DNA from: Micromonospora sp. HNM0581 | Lineage (GTDB): Bacteria > Actinomycetota > Actinomycetes > Mycobacteriales > Micromonosporaceae | Direction: 5' to 3' | Length of the DNA stretch: 64,000 nucleotides | Assembly (NCBI RefSeq): GCF_012726175.1 | Contig: NZ_JAASAD010000004.1 | Span: 124,001 to 188,000 of the forward strand | Shown: piece by piece, positions 18,429 to 27,488 of the stretch | Numbering within the stretch: position 1 is the first letter of the stretch | Layout of the letters: each line of letters begins with the position of its first letter | Made by a program: the position numbers and the translations under genes | Notes under the pieces: model-generated | The model's database searches: none | What the model was told of the DNA's origin: nothing | The model's input: only the letters and a program-made list of their open reading frames with translations

Positions 18429-21209
18429 TCAGGCTGGCACGTGGTACGCCAGCACACCCCGGTTGACGGCGTTGATCGCCTGCCGCGCGGTAGCCCGCAG
18501 CTCGGTCGAGGCACCACCGGAATCGGCGAGCTGACCGAGCAGGTCAACCACCTGGCGGGCCCAGCGGACGAAGTCCCCGGCCGGCATCTCACCGTCCAGC
18601 TCGTGCCCGCTGGCCAGCACCTTCGCCAGCGCCTCTCCCCGGGCCCAGCGGTAAACCGGCCAGGCGAAGCCGAGATCCGGCTCGCGGGTCACCGCCAACC
18701 CACGCGACGCCTCCTCGGCCTCAATCTCACTCCACAGCTTGAGGGTCGCATCAACCGCCTCGGCGACCGCGCCGCGCGGCAGCGAGGCCCGCTCGTCGAC
18801 GTCCCGACGGGCCTCGAAGACCACCACCGACACCGCGGCAGCCAGCTCGGCCGGGGACAGCCCGTCCCACACCCCACGCCGCAGGCACTCGGCCACGAGC
18901 AGATCGGCCTCCGTCCAGATCCGCCCCAGCATCCGGCCGGCATCGGTGACCACACCGTCGACGGCGAGGTAGCCCCGGGCGGTGAGCAGCGCCACGATCC
19001 GGTCGAAGGTACGCGCCAGAGACCCCGTACGACCGGCCACCCGATCCCGCAGCTCCTCGGTTTCACGCTCCAGACGGCGGCGACGCTCGGCCCAGCGGGC
19101 GTGCTCCTCCCGCTCCGGGCACGCATGGCAAGGGTGCCGACGCAGTTCGGTACGGAGCTGACCGAGCTGGTGATCCTCCCCCGACTGCCGTCCCCGGGCA
19201 CCCCGTCGGGAGTGCCGGTCCAGGCCGGTGCCGCTCACCTGGGCCGCCAGATCACGCCGCGCCGCCGGATTGCGGTGGTTGAAGTGCTTCGGCACCCGGA
19301 TCCGGGCCAGCACCTCCGCCGGGGTGGAGAAGTCACCAGGGCTGATCCGCCCAGCCCAACGGTCCTGCGTGAGCACCAGCGGGCGTGGCTCGCTGAAGCC
19401 TCCGGCCGCCGGGTCGAGCACCACCGCCAAGCCCGCCCGGCGGCCGGTCGGCACCCGGATCACATCACCGACCCGCAGCCGCTCCAGCGCTGCCACTGCC
19501 GCCGCCCGACGCTGACTCTGCCCCTGCCGGGCAATCGCCCGCTCCCGATCACCGATGGCGACCCGCAGCGCGAAGTACTCGTCGAAGTCACCGTGGTGGC
19601 ACTCCGACTCGGCGCCGTACGCCTCGATGGTCTCGGTGTTGCGCTGCACCTGCCGGGCCAGGCCGACCACCGAACGGTCCGCCTGGAACTGCGCGAACGA
19701 CGACTCCAGCAGCGCCCGGGCCGGCTCCGTGCCGACACTGCCGACCAGATTCACCGCCATGTTGTACGACGGTCGGAAGCTGGACCGCAGCGGATACGTC
19801 CGGGTGGAAGCCAGCCCCGCCACGTGGCGGGGATCGGTTTCCGGGGACCACACCACCACGGCGTGCCCCTCCACGTCGATGCCACGGCGACCGGCTCGCC
19901 CGGTGAGCTGGGTGTACTCCCCCGGTGTCAGGTCGACGTGCGCCTCGCCGTTGTACTTCACCAGGCGTTCCAGCACCACGCAACGGGCCGGCATGTTGAT
20001 GCCCAGGGCCAGGGTCTCGGTGGCGAAGACCGCCTTGACCAGCCCTCGGACGAACAACTCCTCCACCACCTCCTTGAACGCCGGCAACATCCCCGCATGG
20101 TGAGCGGCGAGCCCGCGTTCCAGGCCGTCGAGCCACTCCCAGTAGCCGAGCACCGACAGGTCCTCACCGGGGATCGCGGTCACCCGGGACTCCACCACAC
20201 GGCGGATCTCCGCACGTTCCTCAGGCGAGGTGAGCCGCAGCCCGGCAGCGAGGCACTGCTGCACCGCCGCGTCGCAACCGGCCCGGCTGAAGACGAACAG
20301 GATCGCCGGCAGCAGCCCGTCGCGGTCCAGCCGGTCGACGATGTCCGGGCGCAGCGGCCCCCGCCAGCGGGGGCCGCGCCGGCCGGCACCGTAACCGGCG
20401 GACCGCCCCTCACCGAGATCCAGCCGACGCATGGTGTCCCGGGTGTAGCGCAGCAGCTCCGGGTGCACATCGTGTTTCCGGGCTGCGGCGGCGTCGTGGA
20501 ACAGGTCGAACATCCGCTTGCCGACCAGCATGTGCTGCCACAACGGCACCGGCCGGTGCTCGCTCACCACCACGGTCGTCTCGCCCCGGACCGTGATCAG
20601 CCAGTCGGCGAACTCCTCGGCGTTGGACACCGTCGCCGACAGCGACACCAGGGTCACCGAGGCGGGCAGGTGGATGATGACCTCCTCCCACACCCCACCG
20701 CGGAACCGGTCGGCGAGGTAGTGCACCTCGTCCATCACCACGTAGGCCAAGCCGTCGAGGGTGGCCGAGCCCGCGTACAGCATGTTGCGCAGCACCTCGG
20801 TGGTCATCACCACCACCGGGGCGTCGCCGTTGATGGCGTTGTCGCCGGTGAGCAGCCCCACCTGCTCGACGCCGCACCTGTCGACCAGGTCGTGATACTT
20901 CTGGTTGGACAGCGCCTTGATCGGCGTGGTGTAGAAGCACTTGCGCCGGGCCCCATCGGGCGGGCCCGGTCGCCCGGGAGCACCCCGCAACGCCAAGTGT
21001 ACGGCGAACTCGCCGACCACCGTCTTACCGGCCCCGGTCGGCGCGCAGACCAGCACACCACTGCCCCGTTCCAGGGCCTGACACGATTCCCGTTGGAAGT
21101 CGTCGAGGTCGAACCCCAGGTCAGTGGTGAACTCTTCAAGTGCCGGGAACTGAGCGGCCTGGACGGCCCGGCGGCGCGCCGCGGCGTACCGCTCGGCGGG
21201 GCTCGACAT
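18429..21209 (-). CDS. helY: Ski2-like DEAD/DEAH helicase HelY
   Basis: The 926-residue superfamily 2 helicase has Walker A APTGAGKT (56-63), DEVH box (160-163), SATVSN motif III, a helicase C-terminal half with the GRAGRRG motif VI, and a long Ski2/Mtr4-type C-terminal region. It presumably acts on RNA; in actinobacteria helY is commonly found near the Tat and paf genes, as here. TAATCT ends seven bases before the ATG (leaderless). A large open frame on the opposite strand is a codon-bias shadow. Confidence 0.92.
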   Translation of the reverse strand: MSSPAERYAAARRRAVQAAQFPALEEFTTDLGFDLDDFQRESCQALERGSGVLVCAPTGAGKTVVGEFAVHLALRGAPGRPGPPDGARRKCFYTTPIKALSNQKYHDLVDRCGVEQVGLLTGDNAINGDAPVVVMTTEVLRNMLYAGSATLDGLAYVVMDEVHYLADRFRGGVWEEVIIHLPASVTLVSLSATVSNAEEFADWLITVRGETTVVVSEHRPVPLWQHMLVGKRMFDLFHDAAAARKHDVHPELLRYTRDTMRRLDLGEGRSAGYGAGRRGPRWRGPLRPDIVDRLDRDGLLPAILFVFSRAGCDAAVQQCLAAGLRLTSPEERAEIRRVVESRVTAIPGEDLSVLGYWEWLDGLERGLAAHHAGMLPAFKEVVEELFVRGLVKAVFATETLALGINMPARCVVLERLVKYNGEAHVDLTPGEYTQLTGRAGRRGIDVEGHAVVVWSPETDPRHVAGLASTRTYPLRSSFRPSYNMAVNLVGSVGTEPARALLESSFAQFQADRSVVGLARQVQRNTETIEAYGAESECHHGDFDEYFALRVAIGDRERAIARQGQSQRRAAAVAALERLRVGDVIRVPTGRRAGLAVVLDPAAGGFSEPRPLVLTQDRWAGRISPGDFSTPAEVLARIRVPKHFNHRNPAARRDLAAQVSGTGLDRHSRRGARGRQSGEDHQLGQLRTELRRHPCHACPEREEHARWAERRRRLERETEELRDRVAGRTGSLARTFDRIVALLTARGYLAVDGVVTDAGRMLGRIWTEADLLVAECLRRGVWDGLSPAELAAAVSVVVFEARRDVDERASLPRGAVAEAVDATLKLWSEIEAEEASRGLAVTREPDLGFAWPVYRWARGEALAKVLASGHELDGEMPAGDFVRWARQVVDLLGQLADSGGASTELRATARQAINAVNRGVLAYHVPA

Positions 21210-21295
21210 GTCCCCAAGATTAGTGCGTGCCTCCGACGAGCACCCGGCAAGGCCGAGCGCGAGGGCGTTCGGAGCGGGTCGGTAGGGTGCACGAC

Positions 21296-22051
21296 GTGCC
21301 GGATCATGCCGAACCGACCAGCCCCGTGCCCGACGCCGACGGTCAGGGCCCGTCCCGTCGGCGGGTGCGGGCGGTGCTGTTCGACTTCCACGGCACGCTG
21401 GCGCAGGTGGAGGAACCCCGCACGTGGGTGCTGGCCGCCGCGTCGGCGTGCGGCGTGGACCTCGACCGTACCCGCGCCACCGCCCTGGCCGACCGGCTCC
21501 TCACCGCTGGCCGCGCCGGTGGGCCGCTGCCCGCCCGGGTGCCGCCCCACCTGGCCGAACTGTGGGCCGACCGGGACCTCTACGAACACGCCCACCGGGG
21601 CGCCTACACCGGGTTGGCCGAAACGGTCGACGCCGGCATCGACGGCTTCGCCGAAGCCCTGTACGAGCGGCTGCTGGTGCCGCAGGGGTGGGTGCCCTAC
21701 CCCGACACCGCGCCGACCCTCGCCGCGCTGCGCGGTGCCGACGTCAAGGTGGCCGTGGTCAGCAACATCGGTTTCGACATCCGGCCGTTCTTCGACGCCT
21801 GGGGCCTCGCCGACCTGGTCGACGCGCACGTCCTGTCGTACGAGGTGGGACGCTGCAAGCCCGATCCGGCGATCTTCTGGCGCGCCTGCGGGATGCTCGG
21901 TGTCGACCCGGAGGACTCACTCATGGTCGGCGACACCCCCGCTGACGCCGGTGCCGTCGCCGCCGGCTGCGCCGCTCTGATCCTCCCCGCCGCCGACCCC
22001 GGCCGCCCCAACTCCCTCGGCTCCGTCCTCAACCTCCTCGCCACCCCCTGA
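21296..22051 (+). CDS. HAD-superfamily hydrolase with atypical DxH motif I
   Basis: The 251-residue HAD protein has motif I FDFHGTL (29-35), motif II VVSNIGF, motif III lysine in GRCKPDPAIF, and motif IV VGDTPADA. The general acid-base Asp of DxD is His here, so ordinary phosphatase chemistry is doubtful; the first Asp remains. The GTG at 21296 follows a TAGGGT hexamer by seven bases and is the best start; an in-frame ATG 69 bases upstream lies before the hexamer. It is divergent from helY. Confidence 0.8.
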   Translation: MPDHAEPTSPVPDADGQGPSRRRVRAVLFDFHGTLAQVEEPRTWVLAAASACGVDLDRTRATALADRLLTAGRAGGPLPARVPPHLAELWADRDLYEHAHRGAYTGLAETVDAGIDGFAEALYERLLVPQGWVPYPDTAPTLAALRGADVKVAVVSNIGFDIRPFFDAWGLADLVDAHVLSYEVGRCKPDPAIFWRACGMLGVDPEDSLMVGDTPADAGAVAAGCAALILPAADPGRPNSLGSVLNLLATP

Positions 22052-22133
22052 CAATCGCGATCATGCAGTCGTGGCACCTGACAAGTCCACGACGCGGCAT
22101 TGGTCAGGTGCCACGGTCGCATGATCGTCAGGG
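22046..22133. repeat. Long intergenic palindrome after the HAD gene
   Basis: Core arms 22058-22082 and 22103-22127 are complementary at 23 of 25 positions around a 20-base loop. Outer bases CCCTGA (22046-22051) and TCAGGG (22128-22133) extend the stem after a short bulge. The left end includes the HAD stop codon. It sits between convergent genes and may be a terminator, but its size and its CGATCATGCA end, close to the end of the 316-384 palindrome, fit a repeat family. Confidence 0.75.
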
Positions 22134-22253
22134 AGTGGCGAGGGCTGGATGAGGGTCAGTGGAGCCCGCCCGGACCGGTGCCAGCGTGACCGTGCGCCGT
22201 CCGGTGGGCCGCAGCCGTCCCGTAGACGAGCGGCGGCCAACCGCCCGGATGAC

Positions 22254-22294
22254 ACGGCCTGCGGACGCCACCGGCGTGGCAACCCGCAGGCCGT
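22254..22294 (-). terminator. Terminator hairpin of the tat/paf operon
   Basis: ACGGCCTGCGG and CCGCAGGCCGT form perfect 11-base arms. The loop itself holds a GCCAC/GTGGC inner stem, so the whole folds as a nested hairpin. It begins 23 bases beyond the tatC stop. There is no T-tract, as is usual in GC-rich actinobacteria. Confidence 0.65.
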
Positions 22295-22316
22295 CGAGGA
22301 TCCGAACCGGTACCGG

Positions 22317-23267
22317 TCAGGTCACATCGTCGTAACGTCGGTCGATCGGAGTCGGCGCGTCCACAGGCGCGGGGGCCTCGATCGGCGCACTCACGTCAAC
22401 CCGCTGCCCCGCCTCGACCGGCTCCCGGTCGAACTCCAGCGGAGACACCTCGTCGTCGTCGATGCCGGCGTAGACCTCCTTACCCCGCCCGCGACGCTTG
22501 TCGTTGAGGAACGCGACACCGACCGCGGCGAAGTAGAGCGCACACAGGCACAACGCCAACGCGGTCATGCCGAACGGATCCGGCGTGGGGGTGACCACCG
22601 CAGCGAAAGCGAAGAAGGCGAACACCGCGACCCGCCACCAGCTGAGCAGCCGTTTCGCGCTGGCGATACCGACAAAGTTGAGCATCAACACGATCAGCGG
22701 AAACTCGAACGCCACCCCGAACATCAGGATCAGGTTGGTGATGAACGATATGTAGCGAGTGATGTCGAGGGTGGTGTTGATGTCGTCGCCGGAGACCTGC
22801 AGAAGGAACTCCAACCCCTTCGAGGCGACGAAATAGGCCAGCACCGCTCCCGCGGCGAACAACGGTGCCGCCAGACCGGTGAAGACATAGGCGTACCGAC
22901 GCTCGTGCCGGTGCAGGCCCGGAGCGATGAACGCCCAGAGCTGGTAGAGCCAGACCGGCGCGGCGAAAATCAGGCCGACCCAGAGACCGATCTTCAGATT
23001 GAGCAGGAAAAGGTCAGCCGGACCGAGCTGAACGAAGTTGCATCGGCCGTCGGCGAGCTGACTGCCGGGCAGCTGACAGTACGGCTGGGACAACAGCTCA
23101 CGTACCGGCCCGGCCAGCCAGATCCCGACGCCGAAGCCGACCAGAATGGCAAGCGACGCCTTGAACAGACGATTGCGCAACTCGCGGACATGCTCGATGA
23201 GAGTCATCGAGCCGTCGGCGGCCCGCTCGAAGTCGCTCGGTCCACGCTTGCGGAGTCCGAAGGCCAC
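22317..23267 (-). CDS. tatC: Sec-independent translocase subunit TatC
   Basis: TatC is the twin-arginine signal receptor of the Tat pathway. The 316-residue protein has six transmembrane segments, the N-terminal TLIEHVRELRNRL (21-33) with the essential Glu, APVWLYQLWAFIAPGL, and VVTPTPDPF near the fifth helix. A 60-residue acidic and Pro-rich cytoplasmic tail follows. The start is GTG at 23267. It follows tatA by 18 bases. TatB is not here. Confidence 0.95.
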   Translation of the reverse strand: MAFGLRKRGPSDFERAADGSMTLIEHVRELRNRLFKASLAILVGFGVGIWLAGPVRELLSQPYCQLPGSQLADGRCNFVQLGPADLFLLNLKIGLWVGLIFAAPVWLYQLWAFIAPGLHRHERRYAYVFTGLAAPLFAAGAVLAYFVASKGLEFLLQVSGDDINTTLDITRYISFITNLILMFGVAFEFPLIVLMLNFVGIASAKRLLSWWRVAVFAFFAFAAVVTPTPDPFGMTALALCLCALYFAAVGVAFLNDKRRGRGKEVYAGIDDDEVSPLEFDREPVEAGQRVDVSAPIEAPAPVDAPTPIDRRYDDVT

Positions 23268-23285
23268 AGCTACCGGACCCAGCGG

Positions 23286-23576
23286 TCAGTTCTCGCGGAC
23301 GCGCTGCACCGGGTCGACGACCGGTTGCTGCACGGTGCCCTGATAGGGCTGCTGCGGCGGCGCCGGCTGCGACGGCGGGTGCGGCTGGTAACCGGCCTGC
23401 GCGTCGGCTTTGCTGGCGAGATCGCGGTCGTCGTCGGCCAGGCTCTTCGTCTCGGCCTTGATGATCCGCAGCGAACGACCGAGGGACCGGGCGGCGTCGG
23501 GGAGCCGCTTCGCGCCGAAGAGCAGGATCAGCACGACCACGAGTACGGCGATGTGCCACGGCTTGAGGGCACCCAT
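23286..23576 (-). CDS. tatA: Twin-arginine translocase subunit TatA
   Basis: The 96-residue TatA has a short N-terminal transmembrane helix (about 6-20), the hinge FGAKRLPDAARSLGRSLR as an amphipathic helix, and a Pro/Gln-rich tail. It oligomerises to form the Tat passage. The ATG follows a GGAG site. It is transcribed with tatC; the 247 bases upstream, to the next gene, contain no recognised gene. Confidence 0.92.
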   Translation of the reverse strand: MGALKPWHIAVLVVVLILLFGAKRLPDAARSLGRSLRIIKAETKSLADDDRDLASKADAQAGYQPHPPSQPAPPQQPYQGTVQQPVVDPVQRVREN

Positions 23577-23823
23577 GTGAAGCTCCAGACACTTGTGCCA
23601 ACGGGGGTGTTCTGCAGCCCATCGTACGTGCGACGCAGGCCGTTGCCACCCGCCGGGGCGGTGGTGGTTTCCCCCCGGCCGGTGAAGTCTCGACCAACCA
23701 CGAGTGTCCCGTCAACCAGGCGCCTGAATGATCCTGCGCGAAGTACCGACACCTCGATCAGCGGCACGCACAGTGTGCGCAGGAATGCGCACCGCAGTTC
23801 GTCGCCGAACGAACGTGCAGCCC

Positions 23824-24072
23824 TCAATCGCCGCGACGGGCCTGGATCACCGCGAGCCGCTGCTGAGTCGTCTCCAGCCGCTCCTGCAACCCCTCCGCCC
23901 GCTCCTGGAGACTCTCCGCCGCATCACGCAGCGTCGCCGCCTCATCGGCGCGCCGTTGCAACGCCAGTGCCGCCCGGCGTAACCGGGGCAACCGCGCCAC
24001 CACGGGTCGTACCGCCAGCACGAGCAGGACCAACGGCACCAACACCAGCGCGAGCACGATCCACTTCACCAC
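23824..24072 (-). CDS. Small membrane-anchored coiled-coil protein
   Basis: I do not recognise a family. The 82 residues have one N-terminal transmembrane helix (4-25) followed by a 50-residue heptad-rich helix (ALALQRRADEAATL, SLQERAEGLQERLE) that should form a coiled coil. It lies ten bases after pafC and before tatA. The position and TatB-like architecture (one membrane helix plus a long helix) invite comparison, but the TatB hinge Glu-Gly-Pro region is absent, so I leave it unnamed. Confidence 0.7.
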   Translation of the reverse strand: MVKWIVLALVLVPLVLLVLAVRPVVARLPRLRRAALALQRRADEAATLRDAAESLQERAEGLQERLETTQQRLAVIQARRGD

Positions 24073-24082
24073 GCAGGCCAGC

Positions 24083-25102
24083 CTACTGCCTGTCGTCGGC
24101 CGCCGCCGGGTCCGCGCCGGCCGGCACCGGCTGCGCGTACGCCTCCAGGGCCGCCACCGCCGACTCGTGGACCTGCCCGGCCAACTCGGACGGTGCCACC
24201 ACCTCGACGTCCGGGCCGAGACCCAGCACGAACCGGCGGGCCCAACCGAGATCGGTCACGCGCAACGACACCAGCCACCACTCGCCGTCGGACTCGACCC
24301 GCTCACACGGGTAGTACTCGGTGATCCACCGCTGCCCCCGGCCGACCCGCAACGTGATCAGCGGCAGGTCACCAGAGGGCCGGAACGCCCCCTGACGCAG
24401 ATCGTGCGGCTGGGCCTGAGGCGGTACCACAGCCGGCTCGGCCAGCTCGGAAACCGCGTCGATCCGGTCGGCCCGGAACAGTCGCACCGCCTCGGCCCGG
24501 CGACACCACGCCTCCACATACGTCCGGCCACCCACCATCAGCACCCGCAACGGGTCGACGATCCGTTCGGTGGTCTCGTCACGGGCAGGCGTGTAATACC
24601 TGATCCGCAGCGCACGGCCACCCTCCACCGCAGCCCGCAACTGTTCCACCCGCCCCGTGTCACCGGGCGGATGGACCTCCACGGGCGCGGCGACCAGGTC
24701 GCCGGCCGCGTCCTCGATCTTCGCTAGAGCCCGCTCGACGGCCTCCCGGTTCGCCACACCTGCGGTCTCGGCCAGCATCCGCAGCGCCACCACCAGCGCC
24801 AACGCCTCATCCGGAGTGAGTCGCAGCGGCCGGTTGATGCCCGCATCGTAGGTGATGGTCACCCGGTCACCGTCGAACGCCATGTCGATCAGGTCACCCG
24901 GCCCGTACCCGGGCAGCCCACAGACCCAGAGCAGCTCCAGATCCTCCCTCAGCTGCCGCTCGGTGACACCCAGGTCACCGGCGGCCTCGGCGATCTCGAT
25001 GCCGGGCCGGGCGAGGAGGTACGGCACCAGGTTCAACAGCCGGGCCAACCGGTCCGCCGAGGCTCGAGAACCCGTACGCACCGACGAACGGACCGCACTC
25101 AT
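24083..25102 (-). CDS. pafC: WYL-domain regulator PafC
   Basis: PafC pairs with PafB as a heterodimeric activator of the mycobacterial DNA-damage response. The 339-residue protein has an N-terminal winged helix (about 15-65: LARLLNLVPYLLARPGIEI, VTERQLREDLELL), a WYL domain with ALRIRYYTPARDETTERIVDPL, and a C-terminal WCX domain. Its position next to pafB identifies it. The start region is separated from pafB by a tandemly duplicated 56-bp sequence, so the pafBC coupling seen elsewhere is loosened here. Confidence 0.9.
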   Translation of the reverse strand: MSAVRSSVRTGSRASADRLARLLNLVPYLLARPGIEIAEAAGDLGVTERQLREDLELLWVCGLPGYGPGDLIDMAFDGDRVTITYDAGINRPLRLTPDEALALVVALRMLAETAGVANREAVERALAKIEDAAGDLVAAPVEVHPPGDTGRVEQLRAAVEGGRALRIRYYTPARDETTERIVDPLRVLMVGGRTYVEAWCRRAEAVRLFRADRIDAVSELAEPAVVPPQAQPHDLRQGAFRPSGDLPLITLRVGRGQRWITEYYPCERVESDGEWWLVSLRVTDLGWARRFVLGLGPDVEVVAPSELAGQVHESAVAALEAYAQPVPAGADPAAADDRQ

Positions 25103-25107
25103 CAGTT

Positions 25108-25220
25108 CCGCCCTCCGCTCGTGACTGCGGGGCTCGCAAGCTCACTCCTCGCACTCACCGGGCCCGCCCTCCGCTCGTGACTGCGGGGCTCGCAAAGCTC
25201 ACTCCTCGCACTCACCGGGC
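25108..25220. repeat. Tandem duplication of a 56-bp unit between pafB and pafC
   Basis: The unit beginning CCGCCCTCCGCTCGTGACTG at 25108 is repeated at 25164, the second copy with one extra A (25108-25163 and 25164-25220). The second copy includes the last codons and stop of pafB. Read on the minus strand the unit contains GTGAGTGCGAGGAGTGAGC, which carries a possible ribosome site. The copies are nearly identical, so the duplication is recent or maintained. Confidence 0.85.
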
Positions 25221-26201
25221 CATCGCCAGGGTGTCGTGTCGGGCGGCGATCTCCTTGAGCCGCTGGATGACCGCCTCCCGAACCTCGGGTGGGTCGATCA
25301 CCCGCACGTCCGGCCCGTAGCCGACGAGCTGACCCGCCAGCGCGCAGGCGTCACCGTACGGCAGGACCAACCGGTCCGCGTCCGGCCCGGCAGTGACCTC
25401 CACCGCCCAGCGACGCAAACCGGCGGCCCGCCCAGGAGCGGCCAGCACGACGGCCCGTCCAGCCCGCTCGGCCGGGCCGGACCAGCGGGCCACATGACTG
25501 ATCAGATCGACCCCGGCCGGGGGCTGATACGCGCCCGGCCCACCGGTGGCCCGTACCGGTCCCACCACCCGCGACAGCCGGAAACACCGGGTGGCGTCAC
25601 GATCCAGGTCGTGGCCGACCACGTACCACCGGCCCCGCCAGCAGACGACCCCCCACGGATGCAGCCGACGCCGGGCCGGGGCGTCACGGTCCGGCACCCG
25701 GTAGTCGAAACGAACCTCCCGCCGGTCGCGGGCAGCCGCGGTCAGCGGCGCGAACGCCGGGTCGACCGTGACCATCGGCTCCAGCCCGAGGGTGGCCTGC
25801 GGATCCACATCCACGCCGGCGGCGCGCAGCTTCGCCAGCCCTGACGAGGCGGCAGCGGCCAAGCCGGCGTGCTGCCACAGTCGCGCGGCGATACCGACCG
25901 CGGCGGCCTCGTCCGGGCGGAGCGGAATGTCGGGCAACGCGTAGTCGCGGCGCGCGATCCGGTAGCCGGGCTCCGTGTCGAAGACACTCGCCGTGCCCGT
26001 TTCCAGTGGTACGCCCAGCTCCCGCAGCTCGGCCTTGTCCCGCTCGAACTTACGCTGGAACGCCTCGTGCTCACGGGCGTCGTCGGGATCGTGTCCATAA
26101 CCGGGCACGGTCGCGGCGACCTGCGCGGCGGTCAGGAACCGCCGCGTGGAAAGCAGGCAGATCACCAGGTTCACCAGGCGTTCAGTGCGGCTGCGCGACA
26201 C
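25212..26201 (-). CDS. pafB: WYL-domain regulator PafB
   Basis: The 329-residue partner of PafC has an N-terminal winged helix (SRSRTERLVNLVICLL, then FQRKFERDKAELRELGVPL), a WYL domain (RREVRFDYRV, RRRLHPWGVVCWRGRWYVVGHD) and a C-terminal domain. PafBC senses DNA damage through a ligand at the WYL domain (known in mycobacteria). I use the GTG at 26201 because a TAGCGT hexamer ends seven bases before it, giving a leaderless start; longer readings are low-complexity. Confidence 0.9.
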   Translation of the reverse strand: MSRSRTERLVNLVICLLSTRRFLTAAQVAATVPGYGHDPDDAREHEAFQRKFERDKAELRELGVPLETGTASVFDTEPGYRIARRDYALPDIPLRPDEAAAVGIAARLWQHAGLAAAASSGLAKLRAAGVDVDPQATLGLEPMVTVDPAFAPLTAAARDRREVRFDYRVPDRDAPARRRLHPWGVVCWRGRWYVVGHDLDRDATRCFRLSRVVGPVRATGGPGAYQPPAGVDLISHVARWSGPAERAGRAVVLAAPGRAAGLRRWAVEVTAGPDADRLVLPYGDACALAGQLVGYGPDVRVIDPPEVREAVIQRLKEIAARHDTLAMAR

Positions 26202-26343
26202 CCCGTAGACGCTAGCAGCCCTCCCCCCACCCAGCAGCACCCCCGCCGCCCACCCGCCCCCACGCCGCACCCGCCACAACCGCATGATCGGCGGCAAAGA
26301 ACCCGGCGGGGCGGGATGGAGGGGCGGAGGTTAGCGTGCGGGG

Positions 26344-27456
26344 GTGGTGCGGTGGCGGGCAGGTGCGGTGGCGGGGGTACGGCGGCGATGGGCCGGCGCG
26401 GTGGAGGTCGACGTACTACTGGACGACGGCAGCCCGATGCGGGCGCTCGCCTATCCGGCGCTCGTCGGGCAACCCGAGCCGGGTGATCGGGTGCTACTCA
26501 ACGCCGGGGCGCTGCTGATGGGCCTCGGTACGGGCGGCTACGCCCTGGTCGTGGCGCTGCCGGAACGGATACCGCCGGACCCACCGCAGACCCTCGACTC
26601 CCGCGACGCGGGTCATCTGGTCAAGGCGCGCTACACCCCGCTGCAGCCGATCCTGCTCGGCGTCGACGAGGAGGCGTCGCCGCACCGGAAGGTGCTGGCC
26701 GCCGCCGACGATCTGGCCGGTCTGCCGGTGGTCACCGCCGACCTGCACTCCGCGCTGCCGGCGATCCTGGCCGGGATACACGCCGATGCGCCCCGGGCAC
26801 AGGTGGCATATCTACTGACCGACGGGGGGGCGTTGCCTGCCTGGTTCTCCCGTACTCTCGCCGGGCTGCGGGACACACTGGTCGGCACGATCAGCGTGGG
26901 ACAGGCGTTCGGCGGTGACCTGGAGGCGTCGACCCTGCACAGCGGGCTGCTCGCCGCCCGGCACGTGCTCGGCGCCGACGTGGCGATCGTCGCCCAGGGT
27001 CCCGGCAACCTGGGCACCGGCACCCGCTGGGGATTCTCCGGAGTGGCCGTCGGTGAGGCCGTAAACGCCGTCGCGGCCCTCTGCGGACGTCCAATCGGCT
27101 CGTTGCGGATCTCCGCTGCCGACCCGCGCCCCCGCCACCGTGGCGTGTCCCACCACAGCCTCACCGCGTACGGGAGGGTGGCGCTGGCCCGCGCGGAGCT
27201 GGTGGTGCCGACAGACCTGGAACCGACGCTGGCCGCCGACGTCGACGCCGCGTTGGAGCCGCTCACCGAGCGGCACACACTGGTGCGGGTCGACACCGCC
27301 GGGCTGGACGTGGCGCTCCGGCACAGCCCGGTGCCCCTGTCCACGATGGGACGCGGGCTGGATGCCGACCACGCCTACTTCCTGGCCGCTGCCGCAGCCG
27401 GCCGGTACGCCGCCCACCTGGCGACGGGTACGCCCACGGCCCCGGTCGAGCGTTGA
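26344..27456 (+). CDS. DUF3866 family protein
   Basis: The 370-residue protein matches DUF3866, an actinobacterial family of unknown function. Visible marks are GTGGYALVVA near residue 60, a Rossmann-like middle (VVTADLHSALPAILAGI), GTISVGQAFGGDLEASTLHSGL and RHRGVSHHSLTA near 265. The start GTG lies six bases after a TAGCGT hexamer (leaderless type). The family often neighbours paf genes. The conserved His and Asp suggest an enzyme, but none is established. Confidence 0.8.
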   Translation: MVRWRAGAVAGVRRRWAGAVEVDVLLDDGSPMRALAYPALVGQPEPGDRVLLNAGALLMGLGTGGYALVVALPERIPPDPPQTLDSRDAGHLVKARYTPLQPILLGVDEEASPHRKVLAAADDLAGLPVVTADLHSALPAILAGIHADAPRAQVAYLLTDGGALPAWFSRTLAGLRDTLVGTISVGQAFGGDLEASTLHSGLLAARHVLGADVAIVAQGPGNLGTGTRWGFSGVAVGEAVNAVAALCGRPIGSLRISAADPRPRHRGVSHHSLTAYGRVALARAELVVPTDLEPTLAADVDAALEPLTERHTLVRVDTAGLDVALRHSPVPLSTMGRGLDADHAYFLAAAAAGRYAAHLATGTPTAPVER

Positions 27457-27488
27457 CCAGGGTCGCCGCCTACCGCAGGCGTCGCACC

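Noticed and set aside
18354..21980. Plus-strand open frame of 1208 codons across helY
   Set aside because: It is antisense to the helicase, which has all its motifs, and the translation is Arg/His/Pro-rich without a family; GC-rich codon bias makes such shadows.
25152..25165. The 56-bp tandem copies as attachment sites of an inserted element
   Set aside because: Copies are directly adjacent with nothing between them, so they mark a duplication, not an insertion.
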